A stretch of DNA of 64,000 nt, from contig OZ024887.1 in assembly GCA_964017195.1 (NCBI GenBank), positions 7,360,032 through 7,424,031 on the forward strand. Direction: 5' to 3'. Positions 34,144 through 47,652 of the stretch are shown in pieces (within the stretch, counting starts at the first letter, position 1; every line of letters begins with the position of its first letter). The notes below the pieces were generated by a model. That model did not search any database, was not told where the DNA came from, and was given only the letters and a program-made list of their open reading frames with translations. Position numbers and translations under genes: made by a program. Source of the DNA: Siderastrea radians. Lineage: Eukaryota; Cnidaria; Anthozoa; Scleractinia; Rhizangiidae.

Positions 34144-34155
34144 TCCTTATAAACG

Positions 34156-35210
34156 GTTAGCGATGAGCTGTCTGTTCTATGATAACAATTTTTTCCTTTG
34201 ACAGTTTAAACCACATCATGCAAGATGTCGACATAAGAATAACATTCCTTACATAGTGAACACCCTCCCTTGATAAGAGCGAACATCCTATGAGCCCACG
34301 AGGGGTAACAGTCATTCAATTCCCCTTTTGCTGCAATGGTCGTGAGCCATTATGGTAAGGTTAAGGTATAACTTTATTTAAACACGATACCTTTGGTGAG
34401 CAAGAAATGCTCTTTTGAAAATGTAGGTGAATAAAATGTAGCCATTTCGGAATATTGAGTATTTCGGTCTGAAATAGTGTATGCTTTGATTGTTAAGATT
34501 TTCCGTTTCGTTCTAGGAATAGGAAAAGTATCTATTTAGAGTACCAGGGTAATGGGCTCCTGGAGTACAAGATTTGAAAAAAATACTGCTTACTATGGTG
34601 TATAGTGACGCAGTCCTATAAAAGTTCCTAAAAACTGCCGCATTTGCTGGGGAACAAACAATGAAATTTTTAGCCAATAAACCACCAAAATAGACGGTGC
34701 TATCTCCTATCGCGCACAGGACCATCCGTGTATGATCTATACATTCAAACGCGTTTTTTTCCTCTTCCTATTTTTCTGATCTGGTCGGCTTACAGACTTG
34801 GCGAATAAGCTCAGTACTTTTTCTTTCAAGTTTTGTTTCAGAGACAACTGTGAAGAGAAAGCTACTAGAGATAGCAGACGTACCAATGTTTGACACTCGA
34901 GGCTCTTTCCAGTCACTCTTCCCAATTACAAACTCGCGAGAGTTCGCGTTGCTTAAACGTGCGTACTTTAGTAGCCTGTGAACAGGCCCCGCGGTGGGGA
35001 AAAAGCGCGAAAAAAAATTCGGCGAGCGAAGTGAGCTGAGCGTAGACTCGGCGGAGCTCCGATCCGCCGCCTTATTCTTACGCTATCAGGGACCCGACAA
35101 AGCACTTAACATTTTAATTTCAACTCGCGATCTCCTTTGTGACTTCAACTACAGTTAAGTTGTTAAGCAGCGAGTAAAGCAGTTGTAAATCCTTTGTCTC
35201 ATATGAAATA
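34156..35210. other. Intergenic, no gene recognised
   Basis: Short frames only. The GC-rich stretch near 34980-35090 has several GCGAGCGAAG-type words as in other repeats here, so it may be repeat debris. Confidence 0.35.
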
Positions 35211-35217
35211 TTCTTTT

Positions 35218-35301
<84 letters not shown>

Positions 35302-35329
35302 TCATTCTTTCATTCTTTCTTTCTTTCAT

Positions 35330-35389
<60 letters not shown>

Positions 35390-35426
35390 TCCTTCCTTCT
35401 TTCTTTCTTTCCTTCCTTCTTTCTTT
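35211..35426 (+). repeat. (CTTT)n microsatellite
   Basis: More than 200 bp of TTTC/CTTT units with a few TTTCATTC and TTCCTTCC variants. It generates spurious Phe/Leu/Ser and Lys/Glu/Arg frames on both strands. Confidence 0.97.
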
Positions 35427-38364
35427 TGTTGTAACTTGTATGGTGAACCGGCATAAATGAAACGGAATCGAATTTGGTAAAACCGACCCAACGCACACAG
35501 AGAGTAACGTTCGACTGTACAATGCCTTCAGCAGGAGCCATTATGGATTCCTGACAACACCTTCTGACAACGCTAACTACTCACGGATAACTACTGACGT
35601 CGGCGTTAACTTTCGTCACAGAGAGGAAGTGCTCGCGTGATATGGAAGAAGAAGAAGAAGAAGAAGAACCTACTGAATGCGTTTATATCAGTTTAAAATT
35701 AAATATTATAAACAACATACAATGGTATAAATAAAGCCCAATCAATTGGCTCAAAGTTGTGTCCTTAAGAATCCGCTTTATCTTACAGTCCAAGCGAATT
35801 GTTCTTTCCTCAATTACAACTCGTAACTAATATCTACGTTTCAAACCCTGTGAATGAATTTAAGGCAGCTTGCTTAAACGTCAGCTACATTCACTAATTA
35901 CTATTCAGCGTGATTAGAAGTTAATTATACTAAACAACTGACGTCACAATATATTCAATGCGCGCCAAAATGGTCACGGTCGTTTATATTTAATGTTGAA
36001 CGTTCAAAGTCCATAACCCTCAGACTCCTTGGTGTCTCTTCGTTGTTCAAAGTTCACATTCCTCTTTCGAAGCACACACAATAATGTATGTTTTTTGGCA
36101 AATTTTTATCCTTTTCTTTTTCTTCCTGGGTTTGTGTTGCTGTTCTTGTTATTAGGACATCAAAAAGATGCACTCTTTTAAATCCAATCTTTGATCTTTG
36201 GAGTTCAATCTCGTGCCCAGGCTCACTGATGAACAGGATGAACGCCGATGTAAATCCAGTATGGCAATCATGCTTGAGGAATATGGACTAAAATTTTACG
36301 ATTGCCTGAACCAATGTGATTTTGGAACTCTAACCGGCCTAGATTACTCTACTTCGTTGAATAAACAAGAGATATAGAAACAATATTGATATTTGGCGTG
36401 GGAGGAAGTCAATAATAGAACTGATACCAAAGCTAATGGATTTCGCGCCAAATTGGCCAGTAACCGATTTTGGCGCGAGTAACCCTTCAAACCAGGTAAA
36501 ATTCACTTGAAACTACCGCGATCAAAGCAAAAACTTAAAATTTCGTCTCATGCGGAAATAAAATCTTAAATACTTTTGCCACACTATGTATGTAGTGAAC
36601 CGAAATCAGTCAATAGGAGTGTTCAACCGTTACAATCTATGAATTTCCTGAATGCAGCTCATATCATAGTCAATGCCCGTGCTGCATTTTTGAAAAAATG
36701 AGGTCAAAACTGCATTCTTGCGATATATTTAAGGTGAAACAATAATAAAAATCAGGAATTCTGACACGAAGAGGTGTAAAACTGTTTTTTAGCCGACTGG
36801 CGGTTCGAGTGCAGTAGTCAAATGCAAATGAGCAAAGCCGACTACACACACATTAAAAATGTCATTGTATTAGCCTAATCAGTGTTATTGTTTACTCAAA
36901 CACAGATTCTTCACAAAGTAATTTACTGCCGAAACTTGAACTGCAATCCCGGGACTGCAACACCCACGTTGGAAATTCACTGCAGCATTGCCAATTATTA
37001 CGGTAACTAGGTGAAAAAAGAAGACGATTTCAATAGCGACAAAATCAAAATTGGACGATTTATTTCACAAGGAGTGTTTCGTTCTTTCAACTAAATAGAC
37101 GCGCGGCAAAGCGTGTAGGTTAGAATTTACTTGCGACTTGCATGCACAAACATAAACTTCAACCAAAAAAGGCGAAGAATGGTGCACCTTTTTTATGATC
37201 GATGTATTTGTTCTTGTTATGCTTTGAAATGTTTATGCTAGCATTCGTTGCTGCGGGCATTCAGCTGGGATTCAGAGGTGCTGTTGTAGTACAAACATCC
37301 CTTTCAGTACACCGTGAAGTCACCATCATTTATAAACACGTATACTGATCCGGCCATACATCTTGCGTAGTACAATAATAATTTCAATTTCAGTTCAAGG
37401 CAATTTGTATTTGATTGAGCATGATCGAGTTCTGTTTTCTCATGACCTGAACAAATTAGCTTGTATTGAATATTTGAGAAGAATTTAGATAGCGATCACT
37501 GTGAAGATTTAAAACAAACACACACCCACACGCTTCTCTTTGTTTTTCTTTTGTTTCAATGTTTTTGACTGAAAATAGCTTTTACTCATTGTAAATTCAC
37601 TCGAAAAAATGAAAGTACAACTGAAAGTTCACTTGGCAACACAGCGGAATCACTGCAGCTTGTTCACGTGAGACATATGCGATGTCGTGATTTTAAAAAA
37701 TCCTTTATTTTGCAATAATTTTTTCCCCAAAGTATTCATGGGCGTTAAAAAAATAAAAATAGAAAATGACCAATTTCACTTTCATAAACTGAAGCGGTGG
37801 AAAATCTAGTATTTCCGTCTCGATTCTTTTACTATTGAACCTTAAATCGCGAACCGCGAAACTGGTTCTAAACTACTACAAATCTGTGAACGAATCTTCA
37901 CCGCGTGGTCATGCAAATGATTCAAGAAACTGACTTCGGTTTGGAGCATTCCTTTTCTGTGGCACAGAACTTTAAAATGCGCAAAAGCAAAACACGCAAA
38001 ACCGCTGCAACAAAAGATGGGCCAGAAATTTCCAGACTTTATTCAGTAAAATATTTTCTATTTTATTCTTTTACCTTCTTTAGTGCTTCTCTTCTCTATA
38101 TTCATCGAATGTTTTTATTTTTGCCGGACTGAAATAAGATTGGAGATTTTTTCTCATTTTTGAACTTGGCAAATGTTCAGAAGTGAAGTTATATTCCATG
38201 GTTTACCATAAAAGAGTAAAATTACACAGTCTTATTGCCGAGAGACTAAACAATCATGCGCCTTGGCCAATTCTCGCTCGAGGCAGCGTGGGTGTCACCT
38301 GCGCGCGCGAGTCGCCACCTGTCACGACTATTTACATCCTGAATATATTAATACAAATGACGGG
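35427..38364. other. Intergenic region upstream of the BCCT gene
   Basis: No gene recognised. A (GAA)n tract lies at about 35642-35667. Two blocks (about 35930-36000 and 36430-36480) have TTTGGCGCG/GCGCCAAA words. The final 300 bp may contain the BCCT promoter. Confidence 0.4.
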
Positions 38365-38372
38365 CATAAAAG
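38365..38372 (+). promoter_or_regulatory. Probable TATA box of the BCCT transporter gene
   Basis: CATAAAAG, 83-90 bp upstream of the ATG at 38455, giving a predicted 5' UTR of about 55-60 bp. A GC-rich stretch just upstream (near 38280-38320) fits a promoter. Confidence 0.45.
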
Positions 38373-38454
38373 CGCGCTAAAATACATGAGACCGGTAGTT
38401 GTATCAGAGACACACTACAATCGAAATCAAAATCTTGACTAACCGACAAGTAAT

Positions 38455-41400
38455 ATGGATTCTAGTAGCGAACGCAGCGACCAAGAAGATGCCCTGAACA
38501 GATGCCGATGGTTCCGAATAAACTGGAAATGGTGCAAAATGGGCAGCTCGAGCCTTGGTATCAACATTCGCTTGAATCCAGTTGTGTCCTTCGTGTCGTC
38601 TGTTATTATCTGGGGCTTTGTAGTTTGGTGTATAAGCGAACCTGAAGTCGCGAATAAGCAGATGGCAGAATGGAAGATGTGGATCACTCGCACCTTCACT
38701 TGGATGTACATTGGGACCCAAGACGCCTGGGCCGTGTTTATTATCACCCTGTACTTTTCCAAATACGGCAAGATGAAACTGGGAAAACCGGATGAAAAAC
38801 CTGAATTCACGGACGCGTCCTACTTCACCATGCTGTTTGCCGCTGGCATAGGGATCGGCTTGTTCTACTTCGGAGTCGGTAGGTGACAGCCTTACATCAT
38901 TCTTTCTCACAAATTCGGACCATCTGTAGTATTTGGAGAAATATCTTATCAAAAAAACCGGTCTCTGAACAACAGATCGAACAAAACCGGTTGGCTTCAA
39001 TAATGAGATGCATTAATTTTCTTTCGACCGCGTGTGGTAAGAATTTTTCAAAGAAAAATAAATAAAGATTGAATGAAAAATTGCCTGAAAAGCATTCAAG
39101 AATTCACAATTTTGATAATTTTTTCTGTTTTTTTTTGTGTGTGGATGAAATTACAATATTTTGGTTGACACATGCTCAGTAAAATCACTAGCGAGTAAAA
39201 GTACTTTCCCGGCGTAAAAATACTTCCCAGGAGCTGAAGTAAAATTACTACGTTGGCGTCATGCATGATTACCCGCATTATCACATGTCATATTGACCAA
39301 TTGTGTATTGTGATGACTAGTACCGGACGTCAATGAAAACGGCGCGTTTTTTTATGCAAATCAGAGCATTTAGTGATTTTACTGGAAGCCACGTGGAAAT
39401 ATTAATTTGTATTTTCTTTCATTCGCGACTAGGGTAAAATTGAATAAACTGAACATAAACGTCAAAAGCCTAGAAGGATATTATAAGTTTTCTAAATTGA
39501 AAGGCTCTTGAACAGGTGTAGATAGCCAAAAGAGACAACTGGATTTTGAACAATCAGATCATGTGTCCATGGAATGGTTGAATGGAAAGTTATAAATATT
39601 AGATTTTGAAAATATCACAAAAAGGCTTCACTGCAGAGCGATTCAATAACGCATAGTTTACATTTGAATCCACCTTTCCGGTCAGAAAAAAACACCGGCT
39701 TGTGCGAGTCATGGATGATCTATAAATTATAAACTAAATTTACAGGATGGCAGTTCAACAGAAATATATATTTTTTAGTTTCAATTCCTTCTATATTCAG
39801 TCTGCTGAATTAATTCGGCAAGAAGTACAAATTGACTGAAGTTTTAAAGTAACAAAATAAATTACCAAAAGGATTAAGCTAAGTATGAAAACATTTAGAG
39901 CTCTTTTTTTTTAATTTCTTATCGGCTTCCGGCGAGAAGAAAATTGCACAGTAAATATATTTAGCTGCCACATAAGGTCAATAAGGATATGTGTGGCATG
40001 CATATTAACTGCATAACTACAGCCGCCGATCTGAAAAATAAATACGAGTTTAAAGTGCGAAACATCGATACAAAGGCTAAAATTTAGTTGAAGTGTTTTC
40101 TCATTAGATCTCGCCTTGGGTGAAAGCATTCCATTCATTGAACATTCTAAAACATCACTCACGTTATGTAACATTAAGGATAAATACTACTCTTGCTATT
40201 TCAATAACGTTGAATATTGTTAATTGCTAAAATTGCTTTGCAACCTGTGATACATGGCAGAGTTTGGGGATATCATTAAGTGTATTGTGGATTACTGGAG
40301 GTAGATGATTTATCTTTGCTTGGCTCTTTTATGAATGATGCTGTATACATAATTAATTTTACTCTGTCAGTCAAATGAATAACGACATTTCAATTCTCCT
40401 CCTTTCTATTCTTTCGAACATTCTTTCCAACGCTACTTATGAGAATTCAAAATTGTATCAAAACCATATCCTGCTTCCTGGTTCCGAAGTCCCTAAGCAG
40501 GCGAGGCGAGAAAACTCAAGGCTCTCGCCAAAATTTTTCGCGCCAACTTTATTTTGTTCTCTTCTCGAGTCGTCACTATTTTTCTCAATCTTTGATACGT
40601 ATCGATAATTTCAAAGTGACTAGTCTGACTAGCGCCACGTCCACATTGCAGAAAGAATTACGTGACAATTCTCGTCATTTTTGTCGTGTCTTGCCTAGTG
40701 GACCTTGATAACAAACAATATCAATCGTACTTGATTTTCAAGGACCGTGTGTAGTAGTAGTAGCCTAATTATTTTCTCTATTGCGTAACTAATTAGTAAC
40801 TTTTGGCATTCTGTAACTTATTCGATCCTAACTGATCGTGAGTTAAGTTTTTACAGAAGCTGAGGGTGTGACGATATAAACTAGAAGCTTCTACTGCAGT
40901 TCATACTCAACATCGTGCTCGTGCATTCCTTTGAATCCTATCAATGTATATCTGTGTAACGTGATATTATGTGGAAAATATATATAACGACTTCGCAGAG
41001 TAGTTAGAGTGCGGATATGCCAGGGATACACAGAGTACAAAACGCATCCCCACCCACCCTCCCTCACCACACCCTGCACCAAAGCCTTTTACTTCAGGAA
41101 AGGCAAATAACAAATATTTATTCAGCGGCAAGTTGTATTAATAATACGGCTCGGTACCTGGTATTTTTATGGGTCATTGTTTTTCTCGCTTTATTATATG
41201 AACTTTCTCTTTCCATAATAGGGGAGAAATATGAGTGCAATTTCAGTGCACTCTAATATGCTACAGGCTACTAATTTAGACACAACTGAGTTTAGCGACT
41301 TAAACCCTTTTTTGACATGTTTAAACAACTTTTGGTTACTTTTTGAACAAATATTAAATTTAGCGATAACGTAAATTAACTATTTGTCATGAGATCGCCA

Positions 41401-44078
41401 AATTTCGCTAAATGAAGTAGCTGCTAACAATAGTAAATTTAAGGTATATTACTTAATAAAGGGCTTTTTTTTACTCGTCGGTATTTTTCCTTAGCGGTTA
41501 ATGTAGGCGAGAGACTGGTTAAATGGCTAGTCGTATTTTTGCACATCCCATAAATAAGTGCCTTATATTTATTTTGTCTGACATCACTGTTTCTTTTGTT
41601 ACAGCCGAACCTGTATGGCACTACGAACCTGGTAACCACGGAAACCGATTCTTTGGCAGGTATGTAGACTTGATATCCTCTATACTAAATCGGCCTTATT
41701 TGCTCGTCACGTCATCATAAGAATTTGAAGAAACTTCAACTGAAAAAGTTCATGAAGACTCATAGCTAACCCGATCAGTGTTAATTCCTAAATGTTACAA
41801 AAGCCAACCATTCAATATGAGATGTTCAGCTGTAAAATTTCCAATATAATGGTTTGAAGAGGCTGGAGTAAAGAATGATCATATTGATCACATTTATTTC
41901 ATTCTTGTACGAGAATGAGGCTCACAAATATTTTTTAAGAACGTCACTCTTATTGCGCGGGAAAAACACCTCGATTTTTTTGTCCACCATGTTTACATGG
42001 CACTACATATAAGGGATACCTTGATAAATTGAGTTCAATTGAATCTTCGAGTGGAGGATGTTTCGTTAAAATACGTGTCGTCAGATTGCTTAACCTTTTT
42101 TGAATTTTTGGGTACACTATAATTTTGTCTACACATGCGGGTGTTAACTTTTTGTCAAGGAATGTAATTTAATAAGGTTTGAAAAATTGGAAGATTTGTG
42201 ACTTTGAAGAATTGCTTCACTAAGTAGGGCTAATCGTTTCATAATCGGCGTTTAGTAGGTATGAGTTTTACAAGCGCCTACTGATCTCTTTATAGGTATA
42301 CCGATAATCAACGCGCACAAGACTCCATTAATCTCACCTTGTTCCACTGGGGTATTCACGGATGGATCGTGTACGTTGTTGTTGGTCTTCTCCTCGCCTT
42401 TGTAGGCTACAGACAGGGACTTCCAATGACCATGCGCTCCTGCATGTATCCACTGATTGGTGACAAGATTTATGGCTGGATGGGCGATGCTATCGACATC
42501 ATTTCAGTGGTCTGTACAATGTTTGGCGTTTGCACGAGCTTGGGTCTTGGAGTAATGCAGCTAAACGCTGGCGTACACCGCTTAAGAGACACCATAGAAG
42601 TCAGTACCTTAAATCAGATAATCATCATCTGGTGCGTGACGGCCTGCGCTACTGTGTCCGTGATCAGCGGTCTGAAGATGGGTATCCGACGTTTAAGTGA
42701 AATCTGTTTCGCTCTGGGAGTTTTCATCATGATGCTGGTGTTCCTCTTCGATGACCCTTGGCACACGCTAAACTTGGTAGTCCAGAGCACTGGCTACTAC
42801 ATGCAGACAATCATACAGCTTGGCTTCCACACTGACGCTTTTGCGCAGATGGGAAACGCCCCCGATGGAAAGCAAGCCCAGAACTGGATGAACGACTGGA
42901 CTATTTTCTACTGGGGCTGGTGGATAGCCTGGTCTCCATTCGTGGGCATGTTCATCGCCAAAATCTCGAGAGGCCGAACCATCAGACAATTTATCAACGC
43001 AACCCTTACTGCTCCTGTCGCATTCTCAATCCTGTGGTTCAGCGTGTTCGGAGGAGCGGGCTTGAAGATGGAACGAAATGCAGCACTGGCTAACATAACC
43101 TGCACTTCGCCAATCGGTGGAAAAGCTGCAACTGAGTCTCTTAATGGACTGTTCCGTCTGTCCTGTCGTAACAAGAACGACATGTGGTTCGACGTGATGG
43201 GCCAATATGGCGAGATCGGCACTTTCCTTTCAGTTCTCTCCCTGATCGGCATCGTCTTGTACTTCGTTACTAGCTCTGACAGTGGTTCCCTAGTGATAGA
43301 CTGCCTCTCAGCCAATGGTGATCCCAAGCCTCCTGTCCTCCAGCGTATATTCTGGGCTCTTACAGAGGGAGCTACCGCCACTGCTCTTCTGTATGCTGGA
43401 GGTACTGAAGCATTAACCGCTCTGCAGACAGTTTCCATTGCGTCTGGCGTACCCTACACGATCCTGCTTTGCTTCATGTGCGTGGCGCTGTGGAGGGCTG
43501 TAAAAATAGAAGCTGGTGACCTTGATATCAACGGCCCTCAGTTTACCACTAACCTCTTGGATGTACTTAGCATCCCCACAACAGAGAGTGTTCTGAAGGT
43601 CTTCCTGAGCATCTTTGCACCCTGGTACTGTATGGGCGTGGCCGCTGGGGAGGTTGAGAGGCCAAACGGACGCAAGTGGACCCACATGTTGATCCTTGCA
43701 ATACCGTTCTATTCGTGGATCGTGTTGCTGGCAATGAGTCTCTTCATCTCTGGTATTGGTTACGTTGGGTGGTGTGTGCTGTTCGGTTTCTTCGCCTATG
43801 CCACAGGAATACGCAACTCGATTCGAGAGAAGCATGGAATTAACGGAAACATGGTGGAAGATTTTTTTGCTGTGATGCTCGCGTACCCATTTGTCGCCTT
43901 CCAGATGGAACACCACATGAGAAACTATCAACCAAGGCACACTGGAGAGGATCACTGTGTTGAGAATGGAAAAGCTGGACACTGTCTATCACACAACGAG
44001 ACTGAATCGTGTTGTATACCTTTAGGAGAAGTAGACAAGTTGCTAAGTGATCCAAAGGAGAGAAACACTAATGTTTGA
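38455..44078 (+). CDS. BCCT-family betaine/choline/carnitine-type transporter
   Basis: Three exons, 38455-38878, 41605-41659 and 42296-44078, encode 753 aa. Joins are exact: exon 1 ends at GTAGGT (phase 1) and gives FYFGVAEPVWHYEP across the junction; exon 2 ends at GTATGT; exon 3 follows TCTTTATAG. BCCT carriers are plasma-membrane proteins of about 12 helices that move quaternary-ammonium osmolytes such as glycine betaine, usually with sodium. Diagnostic features are the glycine motif GIGIG at residues 131-135 and the signature DWTIFYWGWWIAWSPFVGMF at 360-379, whose tryptophans form the substrate box in BetP. ISRGRTIRQF follows. A hydrophilic N-terminus (~35 aa) and a long, His/Cys-containing C-terminal tail are probably cytoplasmic. 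The GxGxG form favours sodium coupling over CaiT-like exchange (family knowledge). Substrate is not proven; betaine or DMSP-like osmolytes are plausible. The frame is intact. Confidence 0.95.
39177..39384. mobile_element. Small TIR element in BCCT intron 1
   Basis: CAGTAAAATCACT at 39177-39189 is exactly inverted at 39372-39384. Several AGTAAAA(G/T)TACT words lie between. Short, non-coding, AT-rich: a likely miniature element. Beyond it I see nothing notable in the rest of this 2.7-kb intron. Confidence 0.5.
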
Positions 44079-44492
44079 TTATTATAGCATGAACATTATT
44101 TTAAATTCCTTTAGTGTTATCCAAAACGAATTCAAATTTTCTTTTTATAATAGACTTTTAGATTAATCCAATATAAAACTGCTCTTTGGGAAACATTGAA
44201 TATGTGATTAGTTGTAATTATTGAGGCGTTTTTAAAAAGGAGTTTAGGGATTAAGCCATTGATTTTCTCATATATATCTGTAGCTTTTTAACTTCGTCAA
44301 TAAGGTGTAAAGTTAAAAATTTGTATAAAGTTGCTTTTTGTAAGATAAAGGATTTTAGAATTTTTAAGGACGTGAGTAAAAGTTAAGTTACTGTGTAAAA
44401 GATTAACTGAATTGTTTAATTTATAGACTACGTATTTATTAAAAAGGTCAGTGATATTCATATCTATACGGGCAACGGTTAAGGAGCTAAAC

Positions 44493-44498
44493 AATAAA
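44493..44498 (+). terminator. Probable poly(A) signal of the BCCT gene
   Basis: AATAAA about 415 bp after the stop codon. It is the first canonical hexamer downstream. Confidence 0.4.
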
Positions 44499-45039
44499 CT
44501 TAATTACTTTTAAAACCTAAATCTGTTAGTGGTCATTTTAAATTCAGTCTAAAACGACGTACATTTCAAGTTAAAATAGACATGTCGAACTCCTTTGTTT
44601 AAGACTGTAAATCCCTCTTTGCTTCTGAATAGAACTGGACAACGTGCAATAACTTTTTCTACTTATCCTGGGTGCCAGATATGAATTATCATTTCGCGTG
44701 CACGTGTGAGCCTACACGGTCATTGAACTTTGTTTTAATCCTTTAAGTTGAGAAGAGGAGTACAGATTAGGGAGGACAAAACAAACACAAAGAATGTAGT
44801 GGCATTCTTGTCTTCATCATCCATCCTGTCAATGGCTTTTTGTATAGTGCACAGGACATTTAAAAATTCTTGAAAAGAAATATCAGAACAAAAGCGTTAT
44901 TTTGAGAAAAAGGAGTTTCAGAACTGCATAGGCGCATACTTAGGGGCAGATCGATCTTTTTCCTCAAGATCAATTTTGCTTCCTTTTATGCCTAGACAAG
45001 GGCAGTCCCTCTTTTCCCTCAAGGAGTCGAGCAAAAAAC
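44499..45039. other. Intergenic, no gene recognised
   Basis: No supported coding sequence or repeat. Confidence 0.35.
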
Positions 45040-46650
45040 ACGTGAGCGAGCACGAAAATCGCCTGCCGCGTGGAAACGTGACGTGCGCACTAGTGACTCA
45101 TTAGCCTCAGTAGCGGGTGTAAACGGGGAGGTGGGGGTGAGAAACTAGGGGGGGGGGGGAATTGGGGGATCTGGGGAGAAGGAAGAAGGAAACACCTGCG
45201 ATAAAGACCGGGTCATTTACATTTCCGCCCACCCGCCCTACCGATTTTGAGGTAATCCAATCAGGTGAACTGTCAATTCAGTCACCAATCAGAAATAGGC
45301 ACCCGCTTTTCTGCATGACTGACTTCACGCGGTAATTTACTGAACAAGTCAAAGCGTTTACCACTTGTAAGAAAATAAACAGTTGTTCGGTGGGAAACAG
45401 AAAATAGAACGGTTCACCCCAACGGAATTTTTCCGGAAAAAGTTAACACCTTTCGAGGTATTACCTTTTTTCTCGTTTTTACCGAAACGACCGGAATTTT
45501 CTGTACTATTTATTCGCCTTACTGGTACCAGGCTCTCTCTCGATGTAAAGATGGCGGCAGGATGGATGGATGGCAGATTCACGCGGGATATCTCTCAGCA
45601 TTCGCTAAAAATGTCAAATGGTACAGCTCATTCCACTAGTTCATTTCCGTTCCGTTTCCTTCGGTGAGAAAAATACAGTACTGTTCGTCGGAAAATTCTA
45701 ACCGAAAATCCATTCAAATGGTAAACGCTCTCAGTGTTTGGCAATGAAGCATATAAAAATGAAGTTATGATAAGAATGTTTTTTTCGAACCAAAGTACAA
45801 CTTACAGACTTGAAGAAACAACACTCAATTGGTCTAGAATGGTTTAGAATTTCTAACTCAGAATAACACACACCGATTGCCAGTTAAGAATTACCACCAC
45901 CCCCCCCCCCCCAACAAACAAAACGTCCAAATTTTTGAACGATTTACCTACCGCGGGTAATATCTGGTAGAATTAAACTGCAACTACTGTGAAATTGTGT
46001 TTGTTTAGATCACATCGCTAATTTTCGAAATTAGAGACAACAAGCTTTTCTAAATAAAAAGATTTATAATGTGAGACCCTTATTTGCTTCTGAAATCCAA
46101 ATTCATTCAATTTTCGCTTCTAGGAAGGCAACAGTACGCAAGCGATGATCCGCGATTCATTTTACAGATGATTTTTTTTCCAAACATTGCACGAAAGCCA
46201 TAGGGTAGATAAAGAATCGGTCAATTAAAAACATATTTCGGTACAAATTTTCAATCAAACATGTAATTTACTTTACCATGGATTCCCCGAGGCCTACAAA
46301 CTCAACAGCTGAAGTGATAATTCAAGATAATTTCGCAACCTGCAGTCAAGTTCAAACCTTCTAAAACCTTCGATAGCGCGTCCTCGTCAAATGAGATTAG
46401 GTTAATTCCCGTGGGAATTACTGTCTAAATTGATCAATTAGAATTTTCCGTCCGCCAGCGGCCCCAGTCGGCGGTCTTTATCGCAGGCGTCCCCCTCCCT
46501 TCTCGATCTCCCCAGTCCCCCATTTTCCCTCCCAGTTTCTCGCTCCCCATACCCCTTCCCCGTTTACGCCTGTTACGCAGGTAGCGACGCATCACATGCA
46601 TGTGCGTCATGTTTCCACGGTCCTGCGGTGGCCTTTTTGCTCCACTGTCT
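45040..46650 (-). mobile_element. TIR element 2, same family as 4846-6063
   Basis: The left inner end (AGCCTCAGTAGCGGGTGTAA, then ACGGGG) and the right end in reverse complement (ACCTGCGTAACAGGCGTAAA, then CGGGG) match each other and element 1. Subterminal blocks also correspond in opposite orientation: GGTAATCCAATCAGG, CTGATTGGTGA-like and CATGACTGACT words at the left, CCCACGGGAAT at the right. Inverted similarity continues about 60 bp further out on both sides (GTGGAAAC(A/G)TGACG). GTGACTCAT and GCGACGCAT beside the inner ends may be a worn 9-bp duplication. The core 45790-46290 matches 55590-56080 inside the 7.4-kb transposon. No transposase; the 94-aa frame at 45383 is unrecognised. Non-autonomous. 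Confidence 0.75.
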
Positions 46651-46672
46651 GTGAACGGAAAGATACTGGGAG

Positions 46673-46960
46673 GTAGCGTGGCCAAGTGGTTGGGGCGCCG
46701 GACTTGAAATCGGAGGTCCTGGGTTCAAATCCCGCTCTGAGCACTAGCTGGAGTTGTTCTCGGTAGCCCCGAGTTCAACTCCTCGACCAAGCTAAGCCTT
46801 GTAAATACCCAACTGGTCTACCTCCCCGCCAGCTGGGGTCCTTAAAAACTCTCCTGTTCATTTAGATTATTTCTTTCATTGTCCCTGAAAAGCCCCTTAC
46901 GGGGAGTGGTCAATTAAGGCCGCGGCTGACACGCTGCTCATGAATAAATTTATAAGGCAA
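46673..46960 (+). mobile_element. tRNA-derived SINE
   Basis: The head looks like a tRNA gene of the Ser/Leu type: an A-box-like TAGCGTGGCCAAGTGGTTGG, the anticodon region CTTGAAATCGG and the B box GGTTCAAATCC. It continues into an unrelated body (GAGTTCAACTCCTCGACCA, CCAACTGGTCTACCTCC, AAAAGCCCCTTACGGGG) and ends near TCAATTAAGG. The body and the mismatched stems show it is a SINE with an internal RNA polymerase III promoter, not a functional tRNA gene. Confidence 0.82.
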
Positions 46961-47495
46961 AATTTTGGTGGAGGTCTTACGCTAAAAAACGTTATATCTT
47001 AAACGTTTGGGAGCCGATTCCGTTGAAACTTAACAGAGAGCTTGGGCAATGGTGGAAGTGCAAGAAGGTTGTTTTTGGTTTGATAGATTGCGCTTCTTTG
47101 CGATGCTATGAGCTCCCAAAGTTAAGATTTATAAAAAAACGACTCCGTGTCCAAGTTTTCTCCTCGTGGAGAAGACAACACTTTTTAGTTTTACCACTCA
47201 TTGATCAGTTAAAACCTCTATAGTGTCACAACAGAAGCCGATTATAGGATTTCGAGTTCCACTGAAACTTGTAAGCTTTTAAATGAGTAAAATCGTGCTT
47301 GTTTAAATTTGAAGCCTTCAATAAATACTTTGTTAAAAAGCCTGTTTGAATCGAGTTTGAAAAAATTTCTTCTGTTGTGACAATCTACAATACACCTACT
47401 TTGTCTGCCTGTTGTGTCACTTCAAGAATTCTATATCTGTGCTGTATTCATGGACACAAAATTGGTGGTTTTAGGGCTTCCGAAGGCTTACCGAA
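46961..47495. other. Intergenic, no gene recognised
   Basis: A 66-aa frame at 47023-47223 has no known motif. Nothing else supported. Confidence 0.35.
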
Positions 47496-47652
47496 TAGAC
47501 CTTTTTCACGCGGCTACTATATTTAACATAAAAACAAAACATTTTACACGCCTAGCCTCGCAGTGAAAGACTTGAGAACGAGTTTGGACGTGGAAAAACA
47601 AAGCTTTTTATTCTCCGGGGACTCAACATGGCCGCCGCGTGAGAAAGGTCTA
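47496..47652. mobile_element. 157-bp miniature element
   Basis: TAGACCTTTTTCACGCGGC at the left matches the reverse complement of the right end (TAGACCTTTCTCACGCGGC). No coding capacity. The TA at each end may be the target duplication. Confidence 0.78.

Noticed and set aside
35120..35541. Lys/Glu/Arg-rich frames
   Set aside because: Translation of the (CTTT)n microsatellite.
38404..39000. 198-aa minus-strand frame
   Set aside because: Antisense of BCCT exon 1 with no recognisable domain.
42908..43982. Long minus-strand frames of 176 and 189 aa
   Set aside because: They are antisense shadows of the BCCT coding exon.
46673..46745. Possible functional tRNA gene
   Set aside because: A- and B-box-like words are present, but stems are imperfect and the sequence runs into a SINE body.
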